Position numbers and translations under genes: made by a program. A stretch of DNA of 64,000 bases from Kaistia geumhonensis (GTDB taxonomy: Bacteria > Pseudomonadota > Alphaproteobacteria > Rhizobiales > Kaistiaceae). Under the pieces are notes generated by a model. It did not search any database, was not told the DNA's origin, and worked only from the letters and a program-made list of their open reading frames with translations. Below, in pieces: positions 1 through 8,756 of the stretch. Every line of letters starts with the position of its first letter. The first letter of the stretch is position 1. The stretch covers positions 248,001-312,000 of the forward strand of contig NZ_JAUSWJ010000001.1 of assembly GCF_030815145.1 (NCBI RefSeq), given 5' to 3'.

Positions 1-676
1 TCGCGTGTTCGGCCTCGCCGCTCCCGGGTCGGGGGCCTATGCCGATTTCGTCGCCGTTCCGGAAGATCGGCTCGCGTCGACCCCCGCCGGGCTTTCTGAC
101 ATCGTCGCCGCGGCGCTTCCGGTCGCCGGGCTGACGGCGTGGCAGATGCTGCATGCGGCCGGCGTGCCCAGGTCCGGACAGACGGTGCTGGTGCACGGCG
201 CCTCTGGCGGGGTCGGCACGCTGCTGGTGCAGATGGCGAAGTCGCTCGGGCTCACGGTGGTGGCGACAGGATCGACCGCCAGCCTTCCGCATCTGCGCGC
301 CCTGGGCGTCGACAGGCTGATCGACCGGACGGCCGAGCGGTTCGAGAGCGTCGTCGGGTCGGTCGATCTCGTGATCGACCTCGCCGGCGGCGATGCGCCG
401 GATCGCTCCTGGGAGCTGCTTCGTGACGGTGGCGCCGTCGTCAGTGCCGTCCGTCCCGACATCGCCGCGCCGCGCGGCGACGGCCGCCGCGGGCTCTGGT
501 TCATGATGCAGCCCGACAGCGATCGGCTCGCCGCCATCGGCGCCGCGGCCGCCTCCGGTGCTCTGAAGGTGACGATCTCCGAGACTGTCCCGCTCGAAGA
601 CATCCCGAGCGCGGTGGAGCGCAACCGCACCGGCCATGGCCCCGGCAAGGCCGTCGCCGATCTCACCCTCGCCTGA
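1..676 (+). CDS. Zinc-free MDR / quinone oxidoreductase-like protein (5' truncated)
   Basis: This is the C-terminal part of a medium-chain dehydrogenase/reductase of the NADPH:quinone oxidoreductase type. The frame is open to the left edge, so the true start lies outside the window; the GTG at position 5 is probably internal. The nucleotide-binding fold is clear: VLVHGASGGVGTLLVQMAK carries the GxxGxxG-type loop, preceded by the usual 'AALPVAGLTAWQML' segment that leads into the cofactor domain. The C-terminus (GKAVADLTLA) is the usual family ending. Such proteins reduce quinones or enones with NADPH in the cytoplasm. A cupin gene follows 20 bases downstream on the same strand and may be co-transcribed. 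The physiological substrate cannot be told. Confidence 0.85.
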   Translation, partial: RVFGLAAPGSGAYADFVAVPEDRLASTPAGLSDIVAAALPVAGLTAWQMLHAAGVPRSGQTVLVHGASGGVGTLLVQMAKSLGLTVVATGSTASLPHLRALGVDRLIDRTAERFESVVGSVDLVIDLAGGDAPDRSWELLRDGGAVVSAVRPDIAAPRGDGRRGLWFMMQPDSDRLAAIGAAAASGALKVTISETVPLEDIPSAVERNRTGHGPGKAVADLTLA

Positions 677-696
677 AACCGAAAGGACGTCCGATC

Positions 697-1224
697 ATGA
701 CCGATACGTTTCCGCCGCTTCCCGCCGACGATCTCTCGCGCAGCGCGACCATCGTCGCCGCCGACGATCCCGGCCTCGCCCATCTCGGCATAGGCGCGGG
801 CACCTACACGATCCTCATTTCGGGCGAGCAGACGGACGGCCGCTACACGCTGATCGACATGCTGGTGCCTGCCGGCGGTCCGCCGCCGCACCGGCATGAC
901 TTTGAGGAGATGTTTCACATCCTTGAAGGCGAACTCGAGGTGACCTTCCGCGGCGAGGTCCACCGTGTGGCAGCCGGACAGACCATCAGCATTCCGGCCA
1001 ACGCCCCACACGGCTTCCGCGTCGTCTCGCCGACGCCGGCCCGCTTCCTCTGCCTGTGCCTGCCGGCCGGGCAGGAGGAGTTCTTCAAGCTGGTCGGCGA
1101 GCCGCTCCCGACGCGGACCACGCCGCCGACACCGCCGACGCCGGATGTCCTCGCCGAGCGCCGCACCATTCTGATGGCCAATGCGCTGCGGTTCAGGAGC
1201 GAGTTCCTGCCACCGTTGAACTAG
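697..1224 (+). CDS. Cupin-domain protein
   Basis: A 175-residue single cupin protein. The first cupin motif is visible as PPPHRHDFEEMFHILEGELE (His65, His67, Glu70/71, then the conserved EGE turn), and the second as IPANAPHGFRV (His105), which together normally bind one divalent metal. Cupins of this small type act as isomerases, dioxygenases or quercetinase-like enzymes, or bind small ligands; nothing here fixes the substrate. The start ATG is 20 bases after the upstream oxidoreductase stop, with a GAAAGGA ribosome-binding site, so the two probably form an operon. Confidence 0.85.
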   Translation: MTDTFPPLPADDLSRSATIVAADDPGLAHLGIGAGTYTILISGEQTDGRYTLIDMLVPAGGPPPHRHDFEEMFHILEGELEVTFRGEVHRVAAGQTISIPANAPHGFRVVSPTPARFLCLCLPAGQEEFFKLVGEPLPTRTTPPTPPTPDVLAERRTILMANALRFRSEFLPPLN

Positions 1225-1283
1225 GCAGATCGGCAGCGAACGCCGCGTCGGGATCGCTCCCGCCGCAGCCGCGTTTTCGTGCG

Positions 1284-2096
1284 ATGAAGATCGCAACCTT
1301 CAACGTCAACGGGATCAACGGAAGGCTGCCGGTTCTGCTGCGCTGGCTGGCAGAGGCCGCGCCCGACATCGTCTGCCTGCAGGAGCTGAAGGCGCCGGAC
1401 GAGCGCTTTCCCGGCCGCGCGCTCGAAGTCGCCGGCTATGGCGCGGTTTGGCAGGGACAGCGGGCGTGGAACGGCGTCGCTATTCTGGCGAAGGGCAGGG
1501 TACCCATCGAGACACGGCGTGGTCTGCCCGGCGACGACGAGGACAAACAGAGTCGATACATCGAGGCGGCCGTGAACGGCGTCCTGGTCGGCTGCCTCTA
1601 TCTGCCGAACGGCAATCCGGCACCCGGACCGAAATTCGACTACAAGACGCGGTGGTTCGACAGGTTGAGATCGCATGCGGCCGGGCTGCTCGCGAGCGGT
1701 GCTCCGGTCGTGCTGGCCGGCGATTTCAATGTCATGCCGACCGACCTCGACGTCTACAAGCCGGAGCGATGGACCGATGACGCGCTGTTTCGGCCCGAGA
1801 TGCGCGCCGCGTTTCACGATCTCGTCGCCGATGGCTGGACCGATGCGCTGCGGCACCTCCATCCCGGCGAGACGATCTACACCTTCTGGGATTATCTCCG
1901 GAACGCATACGGGCGCGACGCGGGACTACGGATTGACCATCTCCTTCTCAGTCCCGATCTCGTGCCCCGACTCGCGACGGCCGGCGTCGACCGGGCTGTG
2001 CGCGGCTGGGAAAAGGCGAGCGACCATGCGCCGGCCTGGATCACGCTGGAGCCTGCGAAAACCGCAACGCGGCGCCCTCGCGGGCGGCGCAGCTAG
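1284..2096 (+). CDS. xthA: Exodeoxyribonuclease III
   Basis: A 270-residue AP endonuclease / 3'-5' exonuclease of the exonuclease-phosphatase fold, acting in base excision repair. The start was placed at the ATG opening MKIATFNVNGINGR, which is the family's invariant N-terminus; the open frame extends further upstream but that part overlaps the cupin gene. Catalytic residues are all present: Asn7, Glu34 in CLQELKAPD, Asp147 and Asn149 in AGDFNV, Asp218 in RIDHLL, and Asp247/His248 in SDHAP. Length matches the bacterial family (about 260-270 residues). It is followed by a convergent gene after only 27 bases. Confidence 0.95.
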   Translation: MKIATFNVNGINGRLPVLLRWLAEAAPDIVCLQELKAPDERFPGRALEVAGYGAVWQGQRAWNGVAILAKGRVPIETRRGLPGDDEDKQSRYIEAAVNGVLVGCLYLPNGNPAPGPKFDYKTRWFDRLRSHAAGLLASGAPVVLAGDFNVMPTDLDVYKPERWTDDALFRPEMRAAFHDLVADGWTDALRHLHPGETIYTFWDYLRNAYGRDAGLRIDHLLLSPDLVPRLATAGVDRAVRGWEKASDHAPAWITLEPAKTATRRPRGRRS

Positions 2097-2123
2097 GCCA
2101 ACCGGCGATTCGCCTCTGCGGCA

Positions 2124-3701
2124 TCAGCTACCCGAATAGGTGCGCAGCAGCTGTCCCTTCGCGTCATAGACGGCGATCCACTGCACACGGGGCAGGTCGG
2201 TGAAGACATTCTCCGTCTTGATCAGGACGGCGCCGCAGTCCCGCTGGCGGCTTGCGACCGAGATCAGGGTCTTTTCGTCCGTCTTTTCATGGATGTCGCG
2301 ATCGAGGAGGAGATTGAGATAGCCGCGCACCGGCCCCAATGATCCATGAACGGCACATTCCGCCAATGGATCCTGCTTGAATTGCCTGACGATCGTCTCG
2401 TTGTCCCGTACCGCATCGCCCCACGGCCGGTAGAACAGCAGATCCCAGGACCAGATCTGAAGATTGCTCGCGATGACGAGCCCAGCCAGGCCTGTCACGA
2501 CGAGCACATTGCGCGCCAGCCGCTCCGCAGTCAGCACCAGCATCGAGATGAGCAGCAGAGGCACGGCGCCCTTCAGTCGATCGAACGAAAACTCGGATGC
2601 GTGCTGCATCATCACGACATTCTCGAGGAGGGGAAACGCCGTGACAAAGAGCAGGAGCCAGACCGGCCGATTGTCGAAGAACCATCTGCGCTTGATGGCG
2701 AAGTGCAGGGCGAGCAGCGCCAGAGGCACGAGCGCGCCGAATGAAATGAAGTAGCCGAGCGGCAGACGCATCGCTGCGGAAAGGCGGAAGGTGCGAGCAG
2801 AGGCCCGGCTCGCGAAGGCCTCCATCAGCGGGCCGAGGCCGACCGCGAGAACATAGTGGAGGATGATCCCGAGCCCCGCCGCCACAGTTGCCGCCAGCAC
2901 GACGGATAGAGCGACGATGATCTGCCCGCGCGACGGGGCCGCGGGCTGGCCCGTCCTCAAGCTCGTGTAGAGCATGGAGGCGAGGGCAAGGAACACGCCG
3001 GAGCCGAATATGAAGCCTGTCCACTCGAGCGACGGGTAGATCAGGCAGGCCAGGCCGAGGCCGACAATGTTGCGCACAATCCGCCGGCCCTGAAAGATCC
3101 CGAACGCGCACCAGGACCCCAGGATCAGCGGCAACTGGGCCAGGGAGTGCGGCCAGTAGACCCCGCCATGACTTCCAAGAGATTCGCGAAGAAACAGGTA
3201 GAGGACGCCGGCAAGGCCGAAGACGATCCAGCCGGTGACGGCGCTCTCCTCGCTGTCGTCGAGGATCGACAGCACCGCGGCGCGGGCGAGGCCCGCCATG
3301 GCGAACGCTGCGATCAGCCCGACCACGAAATTGAAATAGACCAACTCGCTGAAACTGATCGATCCGGCCCGCCATCCCAGAGCGAGTTCCGGCAGGAGGA
3401 AGCCCAGCGGAGGAAAGGACGTGTAGACATAGCTTCCGCCGGGTGTCGCAACCGTCAGGCCCCATTTGACCTCCCGTTGCGGCGACGGCCTCTCCGTGAT
3501 CGTCGGAAGAAAGAGGTGGCTCGATGGAGGTGAATTGTCGAGGGCGCGCGCCGTCCAAAGCGCGTGGTAGGTCGCCTCGAGCCCCTGAGCGCCGGTGTCC
3601 TCCTGCGCTTGCTGGGCGCGCATCGTGACCGAGAGCAGGAAAGCGACGCAGATCAGACCAAGAGCCATTGCGGCGGACTTCGCCGATCTCGCACGACGCA
3701 T
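2124..3701 (-). CDS. Polytopic membrane protein, function unknown
   Basis: A 525-residue integral membrane protein with a basic N-terminus and signal-anchor (MRRARSAKSAAMALGLICV) and about ten further hydrophobic segments. The soluble stretches lie near residues 30-80, which includes a WTARALDNSPPSSHLFLP segment, and at the C-terminus from about residue 430 (FKQDPLAECAVHGSLG onward). A loop after the first helix and a soluble tail are reminiscent of GT-C glycosyltransferases, but I see no diagnostic catalytic motif, so no function is assigned. The start at 3701 was chosen because GGGGAG lies nine bases upstream; an upstream in-frame start at 3749 exists. It is a single gene, convergent with xthA. 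Confidence 0.75.
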   Translation of the reverse strand: MRRARSAKSAAMALGLICVAFLLSVTMRAQQAQEDTGAQGLEATYHALWTARALDNSPPSSHLFLPTITERPSPQREVKWGLTVATPGGSYVYTSFPPLGFLLPELALGWRAGSISFSELVYFNFVVGLIAAFAMAGLARAAVLSILDDSEESAVTGWIVFGLAGVLYLFLRESLGSHGGVYWPHSLAQLPLILGSWCAFGIFQGRRIVRNIVGLGLACLIYPSLEWTGFIFGSGVFLALASMLYTSLRTGQPAAPSRGQIIVALSVVLAATVAAGLGIILHYVLAVGLGPLMEAFASRASARTFRLSAAMRLPLGYFISFGALVPLALLALHFAIKRRWFFDNRPVWLLLFVTAFPLLENVVMMQHASEFSFDRLKGAVPLLLISMLVLTAERLARNVLVVTGLAGLVIASNLQIWSWDLLFYRPWGDAVRDNETIVRQFKQDPLAECAVHGSLGPVRGYLNLLLDRDIHEKTDEKTLISVASRQRDCGAVLIKTENVFTDLPRVQWIAVYDAKGQLLRTYSGS

Positions 3702-4013
3702 CGCAGGCATCTCCCCGGCCGGCCCCGACGGCCACCTGCCGCCCGCCACGGATTCGCATAAGTAGTATCATGCCATTGATGCACGTTTAGCGATAGGACT
3801 CGTTGTCGTGACGCTCAAGCGCGCCGGCGCTCGCGTTCCGCGGGGCAAGGCGGCGTCCCGGCCGCGCCAACCGGTTGCGCAACGAAATCGGCGCTTTCGA
3901 GCCAGCGGCGGCACGCCCCCGGCGCTTCTATCGTGCTGTGATTTGGAAAGACCCTTCGATCGCCGGGCGAGCAAGGTGTTGCCAACCATCGGTGGGCGAC
4001 AGCGGCGACCGAC
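3702..4013. other. Divergent intergenic region
   Basis: About 310 bases between a minus-strand membrane protein gene and the plus-strand efflux operon. It must hold promoters for both directions, but I could not single out convincing -35/-10 pairs, and the short open frames here look like GC-driven chance. Confidence 0.5.
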
Positions 4014-5261
4014 ATGACGGATATGGGATTGGAGCCCGGACCAGGGCCGAATGGCGATAAGGCCGGGTCGTCGCGCCGGGGGCGGCGGCTCGGCCCGGCG
4101 GCGCTTTTCGTTGTCATCGGTCTAGTGGCGCTCACCGCTGTGGTGGTGGTCCGGCCGAGGTCGGCCCCGGCTGTCGCCGAGCCGCCGGCGGCAGTTCCGG
4201 TGACGATCGGCACTGCCGAGAAGAAGGATGTTCCGCTCTACCTGACGGGGCCGGGAACCGTCACGCCCAACGCGAGCGTCAGGATCACCAGCCGCGTGGA
4301 CGGCACGATCCAGCAGATCGCGTTCACGGAGGGACAGGACGTCAGGAAGGGGCAGCTGCTCGCCCTGATCGATCCGCGTCCGTACCAGGCCGTTCTCGAT
4401 GCCGCCAAGGCCAAGCTGCAGCAGGATCAGGCCGGGCTCGCCAATGCGCAGCTGATCCTCACCCGTTACGCGACGCTCCAGAAGAACGGGTTCAGCACCG
4501 AGGAAAATCTCGACACGCAGAAGAGCCTCGTCGCCCAGTATCAGGCGGGCATCACCGGAGACGAGGCGGCGATCAGTGCCGCCGAGACCAATCTTTCCTA
4601 TACGCGGATCGAGGCGCCGATCGACGGACGTACCGGGCTCCGGCTCGTCGACGAGGGCAATGTCGTGCGCGGCGCCGACGCGACGGCGATCGTCGTGCTC
4701 ACACAGCTGAAGCCGATCACGATCATCGCGCCGATGCCGGAGGCCTCCCGCCCGGCGCTCACCGCCGCGCTCGCCCGCGGGACGGTCGTCGCCGACGCCG
4801 TTTCCAAGGCAGATGGCAGTGTCATCGCCGCCGGCAAGCTCACGGTGATCGACAACGCCATCGACCCGGCGAGCGGGACGCTCAAGGTCCGCGCCCTGTT
4901 CGACAATGGCGATCTTGCGCTCTGGCCGGGCCAGTTCCTCGATCTCCGCGTCACACTCGACGTGGCACGCGGAGCGACCACGGTGCCGTCGTCGGCCATT
5001 CAGCGTGGCGAGGGCGGACTTTTCGTCTATCGCGTCGGTTCCGACAACCGGGTCACGGCGCAGTCCGTCACGGCGGGGACCATCGGCGGCGGCGTGGCGG
5101 TCATCACGTCCGGCCTCGCCCCCGGCGACCGCGTCGCTACCTCCGGGCAGTTCCGCCTGGCGCCGGGCGTCAGCGCCGTGGATAGCCCTGCCGCAGCGGG
5201 ATCGCAGCAGCCAGCCGCTCCGTCCGGCGCGGGCAAGACGACAGGCACGGGGGAGGGGTGA
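4014..5261 (+). CDS. RND efflux periplasmic adaptor (membrane fusion protein, MdtA-like)
   Basis: A 415-residue membrane fusion protein that bridges an inner-membrane RND pump and an outer-membrane channel. It has a basic N-terminus, one transmembrane anchor (about residues 30-48, AALFVVIGLVALTAVVVV), then the barrel-sandwich lipoyl half (VRITSRVDGTIQQIAFTEGQ), an alpha-helical hairpin (about 110-185), the second lipoyl half (YTRIEAPIDGRTGLRLVDEG) and a beta-barrel with the family's GQFLDLRVTL motif. The best family match by motifs is MdtA/MuxA. Its TGA overlaps the ATG of the pump gene by one base, so the two are translationally coupled. No outer-membrane partner gene is present in the window. 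Confidence 0.93.
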   Translation: MTDMGLEPGPGPNGDKAGSSRRGRRLGPAALFVVIGLVALTAVVVVRPRSAPAVAEPPAAVPVTIGTAEKKDVPLYLTGPGTVTPNASVRITSRVDGTIQQIAFTEGQDVRKGQLLALIDPRPYQAVLDAAKAKLQQDQAGLANAQLILTRYATLQKNGFSTEENLDTQKSLVAQYQAGITGDEAAISAAETNLSYTRIEAPIDGRTGLRLVDEGNVVRGADATAIVVLTQLKPITIIAPMPEASRPALTAALARGTVVADAVSKADGSVIAAGKLTVIDNAIDPASGTLKVRALFDNGDLALWPGQFLDLRVTLDVARGATTVPSSAIQRGEGGLFVYRVGSDNRVTAQSVTAGTIGGGVAVITSGLAPGDRVATSGQFRLAPGVSAVDSPAAAGSQQPAAPSGAGKTTGTGEG

Positions 5262-8200
5262 TGTCGCTCTCCTCATGGTTCATCCGCCATCCTGTCGGTA
5301 CGTCGCTGCTGATGGCCGCACTCCTGGTCGCCGGCATCGCCGCCTATCCGCAGCTGCCCGTGGCTCCGCTGCCAGAGGTCGAGTTCCCCACCATCCAGGT
5401 GACGACATCCTTGCCTGGCGCGAGCCCCGAGACGATCGCCTCTTCGGTGACGCAGCCACTCGAGCGACAGCTTGGCCAGATCTCCGGCCTCGCGCAGATG
5501 ACCTCGGTCAGCACGCTCGGCAACAGCGCGATCACACTGCAGTTCGACCTCGACCGTCCCATCGACGGCGCGGCGGAAGACGTGATCACCGCGATCAACG
5601 CCGCGGCCGGGCAACTGCCGACCGGCCTCCCGGCGCCGCCGACCTACCGCAAGGTCAACCCCGCCGACGCGCCGATCATGGTGCTCGCGGTTTCATCCGC
5701 GACGCTGCCGATCATCACCGTCGACGACTACGCCGAGAACGTCCTGGTGCAGCGGCTGAGCCAGGTGCCCGGCGTCTCGCAGGTCAATGTGCTCGGCCAG
5801 CAGAAGCCGTCCGTCAGGGTGCAGGTCGACCCTGAGCGGATCGCGGCGATGGGCCTTTCGCTGGAAGATGTCCGCGGCGCCCTCGTCCAGACGACGACGA
5901 ATGGTCCGAAGGGCACGGTTCAGGGGCCGCTTCGCAGCTTCACGATCACCGACAACGACCAGATCCTCGCCGCCGAACCCTGGAACGACCAGGTCATCGC
6001 CTATCGCAACCAGGCGCCCGTGCGCATCTCGGATATCGGCCTCGCCGTGGCGGCTGCCGAGAACTCGGAACTTGCGGCCTGGGCCGACGAGAGGCCGGCG
6101 ATCCTGCTGCCCGTCTACAAGCAGCCGGGCGCCAATGTCATCGCGACTGTCGACGCGATCAAGGCCATGCTGCCGCAACTGGAAGCCGCGATGCCGCGGG
6201 CGGTCGATGTGCGCATCCTCAGCGACCGCACCGGCACCATCCGCGCTTCGATCGACGATGTGCAGCGGACACTGATCATCACGGTGGTGCTGGTGGTCGC
6301 GGTGATCTTCGCCTTCCTTCGCAGCATCCGTGCGACCGTGATCCCGGGCCTGGCGGTGCCGCTCGCCATCATTGCAAGCTTCGCGGTCATGCTGCTTTGC
6401 GGCTTCAGCCTCGACAATCTCTCCCTGATGGGCCTCAGCATCGCTGTCGGCTTCGTGGTCGACGACGCCGTGGTGATGCTGGAGAACATCGACCGCCATA
6501 TGGAGGGTGGGGCCAGTCCGCTCGACGCCGCCCTGAAGGGGGCGTCCGAGATCGGCTTCACGATCCTCTCCATCAGCCTGTCGCTGATGGCCGTCTTCAT
6601 TCCGCTGCTCTTCATGGGCGGTATCGTCGGACGCCTGTTCCGCGAGTTCGCGGTGACGGTGACGGCGACGATCGCCATCTCCGCCGTCGTCTCGCTGACA
6701 CTCACCCCGACGCTTTGCGCGCTGTTCCTCAAGGCGAAGCGCCCCGGCGCGGAAGGGCGCTTCTTCCGCGCGTCCGAGCGCTTCTTCGAGGCCATGCTTC
6801 GCTTCTATGCCGGCGTGCTCGACTGGGCGCTGGGCCATCAGCGCATCGTCCTCGGCATCTTTCTCGCGACACTGGTCGCGACCGGGGCCGCCTTCGTCGC
6901 GATCCCGAAGGGCTTCTTCCCCCTGCAGGATACCGGTCTCATTCTCGGCGTCTCGCAGGCGGCAGAGGACATCTCCTTCGCGGATATGAAGGATCGCCAA
7001 CTGGCTCTGGCACGCGTCGTCGCCGCGGATCCGGATGTCGCGAGCATCGGCATGGCGGTCGGCGCCACGCCGGGCCAGACGGTCAACTCGGCGCGCATGT
7101 TCATCACGCTGAAGCCGCGCGACCAGCGCCAGGCCTCGGCGAGCGAGATCATCCGGCGGCTGCAGCCGAAGCTGCTCGCGGTCCAGGGCATCCGTCTCAC
7201 CATGCAGTCCGTGCAGGATGTGACCGTGGGCGGCAGGGCCTCGGCGGCGCAGTACCAGTATACGCTCCAGGACGGCGACAGCGCCGAGCTCTATGCCTTC
7301 GCGCCTCGCCTCCTCGACGCGCTGCGCAAGCTGCCGGAACTGACCGAGGTCGCCAGCGACCAGCAGGACGCGGGCGCCTCGCTCAGCCTCACGATCGATC
7401 GCTCGCAGGCGGCGCGCTTCGGCATCTCGCCCACGGTCATCGACAATGTCCTCGACGATGCCTTCGGACAGAGGCAGGTCACGCAGTATTTCACGGAGCT
7501 CAACAGCTACCACGTGATCCTCGAGGTTACGCCGGCGATCCAGAACAGCCCGGCGGTCCTCGACCGGATCTATGTGCCGTCGCCGATTACCGGCAAGCAG
7601 GTCCCGCTCAGCGTGCTGGCAAGATGGACGAGCGCGAAGACGAGCACTCTCGCCATCAATCACCAGAGCCAGCTACCCTCCGTGACGCTGTCGTTCAACA
7701 CGGCTCCGGGCGTCGCGCTCAGCGATGCGGTGGCGGCGATCGGCCGGGCGGAAGCCGGCCTCGGCCTGCCGGCCACCATCCAGACATCGTTCCAGGGCAA
7801 CGCCGCCGCGTTCCAGTCCTCGCTCGCCAGCGAGCCCCTCCTCGTCCTCGCCGCGCTGGCGGTGATCTACGTGATACTCGGTGTGCTCTACGAGAGCACG
7901 ATCCATCCGCTGACCATCCTCTCGACGCTGCCGTCGGCCGGTCTCGGGGCTCTGCTCATGCTCTGGGCCTTCGGCTTCGATTTCAGCGTGATCGGCCTCA
8001 TCGGCGTCATTCTCCTGATCGGCATCGTCAAGAAGAACGGCATCATGATCGTCGATTTCGCACTCGCCGGCGAGAAGGAGCGGGGTCTGTCGCCCGAGGC
8101 GGCGATCCGGGAGGCCTGCCTGATGCGCTTCCGGCCGATCATGATGACGACCATGGCGGCGCTGCTCGGCGGCGTGCCGCTGATGCTCGGGAGCGGCACC

Positions 8201-8368
8201 GGCTCGGAACTGCGCCAGCCGCTCGGCTATGCCATCGTCGGCGGCCTCGTCGTCAGCCAGATCCTGACGCTCGTCACGACGCCGGTCGTCTTCCTCACGC
8301 TCGACCGATTCGCGAAGCGTCTGAAAGCCCTGCGGAGCAACGCCGAGGCGCCGGCCCAGCCGTCTTGA
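5261..8368 (+). CDS. RND efflux pump inner-membrane transporter (MdtB/MdtC-like)
   Basis: A 1035-residue proton-driven multidrug pump of the HAE1-RND family. The N-terminus (SSWFIRHPVGTSLLMAALLV) is the usual first helix; the large periplasmic loops, the helix-4 proton-relay region (GFVVDDAVVMLENIDRH, which contains the paired Asp residues) and the C-terminal helix cluster (GIVKKNGIMIVDFAL) are all recognisable. MdtB/MdtC and MuxB/MuxC normally occur as two pump genes in tandem; here only one is present, so it presumably works as a homotrimer. I chose ATG 5261, which overlaps the stop of the adaptor gene; a GTG one codon upstream is possible. Substrates cannot be read from sequence. Confidence 0.93.
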   Translation: MSLSSWFIRHPVGTSLLMAALLVAGIAAYPQLPVAPLPEVEFPTIQVTTSLPGASPETIASSVTQPLERQLGQISGLAQMTSVSTLGNSAITLQFDLDRPIDGAAEDVITAINAAAGQLPTGLPAPPTYRKVNPADAPIMVLAVSSATLPIITVDDYAENVLVQRLSQVPGVSQVNVLGQQKPSVRVQVDPERIAAMGLSLEDVRGALVQTTTNGPKGTVQGPLRSFTITDNDQILAAEPWNDQVIAYRNQAPVRISDIGLAVAAAENSELAAWADERPAILLPVYKQPGANVIATVDAIKAMLPQLEAAMPRAVDVRILSDRTGTIRASIDDVQRTLIITVVLVVAVIFAFLRSIRATVIPGLAVPLAIIASFAVMLLCGFSLDNLSLMGLSIAVGFVVDDAVVMLENIDRHMEGGASPLDAALKGASEIGFTILSISLSLMAVFIPLLFMGGIVGRLFREFAVTVTATIAISAVVSLTLTPTLCALFLKAKRPGAEGRFFRASERFFEAMLRFYAGVLDWALGHQRIVLGIFLATLVATGAAFVAIPKGFFPLQDTGLILGVSQAAEDISFADMKDRQLALARVVAADPDVASIGMAVGATPGQTVNSARMFITLKPRDQRQASASEIIRRLQPKLLAVQGIRLTMQSVQDVTVGGRASAAQYQYTLQDGDSAELYAFAPRLLDALRKLPELTEVASDQQDAGASLSLTIDRSQAARFGISPTVIDNVLDDAFGQRQVTQYFTELNSYHVILEVTPAIQNSPAVLDRIYVPSPITGKQVPLSVLARWTSAKTSTLAINHQSQLPSVTLSFNTAPGVALSDAVAAIGRAEAGLGLPATIQTSFQGNAAAFQSSLASEPLLVLAALAVIYVILGVLYESTIHPLTILSTLPSAGLGALLMLWAFGFDFSVIGLIGVILLIGIVKKNGIMIVDFALAGEKERGLSPEAAIREACLMRFRPIMMTTMAALLGGVPLMLGSGTGSELRQPLGYAIVGGLVVSQILTLVTTPVVFLTLDRFAKRLKALRSNAEAPAQPS

Positions 8369-8756
8369 GCCGACTACCGTGACCGGATGCAGTCGAGTCG
8401 CGTCTCGATCCAGGACGATCACACCTCGACGAAGTCGCTCTGCTTGGGCCTGCCGGGGGTGATGTGTTGGCATTTGGCACAATGTTCATAGCAATATTAT
8501 GAGTATATAAATTCATCTGCATATATCACGGATATCGATAAATGATGCGGCCAGACAGAGGTTAGGATAATAAGTCTGATAGTTATAGTATACATGGGTG
8601 GTAAGTGCTGATTCTGGATTTATTTACAAAGCGCTGATTGCACTGTATCCAGCAATTGGAGGCGGACGGGTTTCGGCGATCATTGATCGGCGACGATGGA
8701 CGCTGCGTGGAGGTGTCGTGCCACCGGGACGGCCCGAAGCCGAGGAGAACCCCGAC
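8369..8756. other. Intergenic region with an AT-rich island
   Basis: About 390 bases between the RND operon and the FUSC-type gene. Positions 8461-8640 are strikingly AT-rich (about 36 % G+C by hand count against roughly two-thirds G+C around it), with runs such as gagtatataaattc and tagttatagtatacat. I see no gene in it; it probably carries the promoter of the downstream gene, or is a foreign or protein-bound segment. Confidence 0.6.

Noticed and set aside
5693..8382. Long open frames on both strands overlapping the RND pump gene
   Set aside because: They share the third-position bias of the real gene and have no recognisable domains.
8469..8486. TGGCAC element as a sigma-54 site in the AT-rich island
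   Set aside because: The -12 TTGC part is absent at the right spacing.
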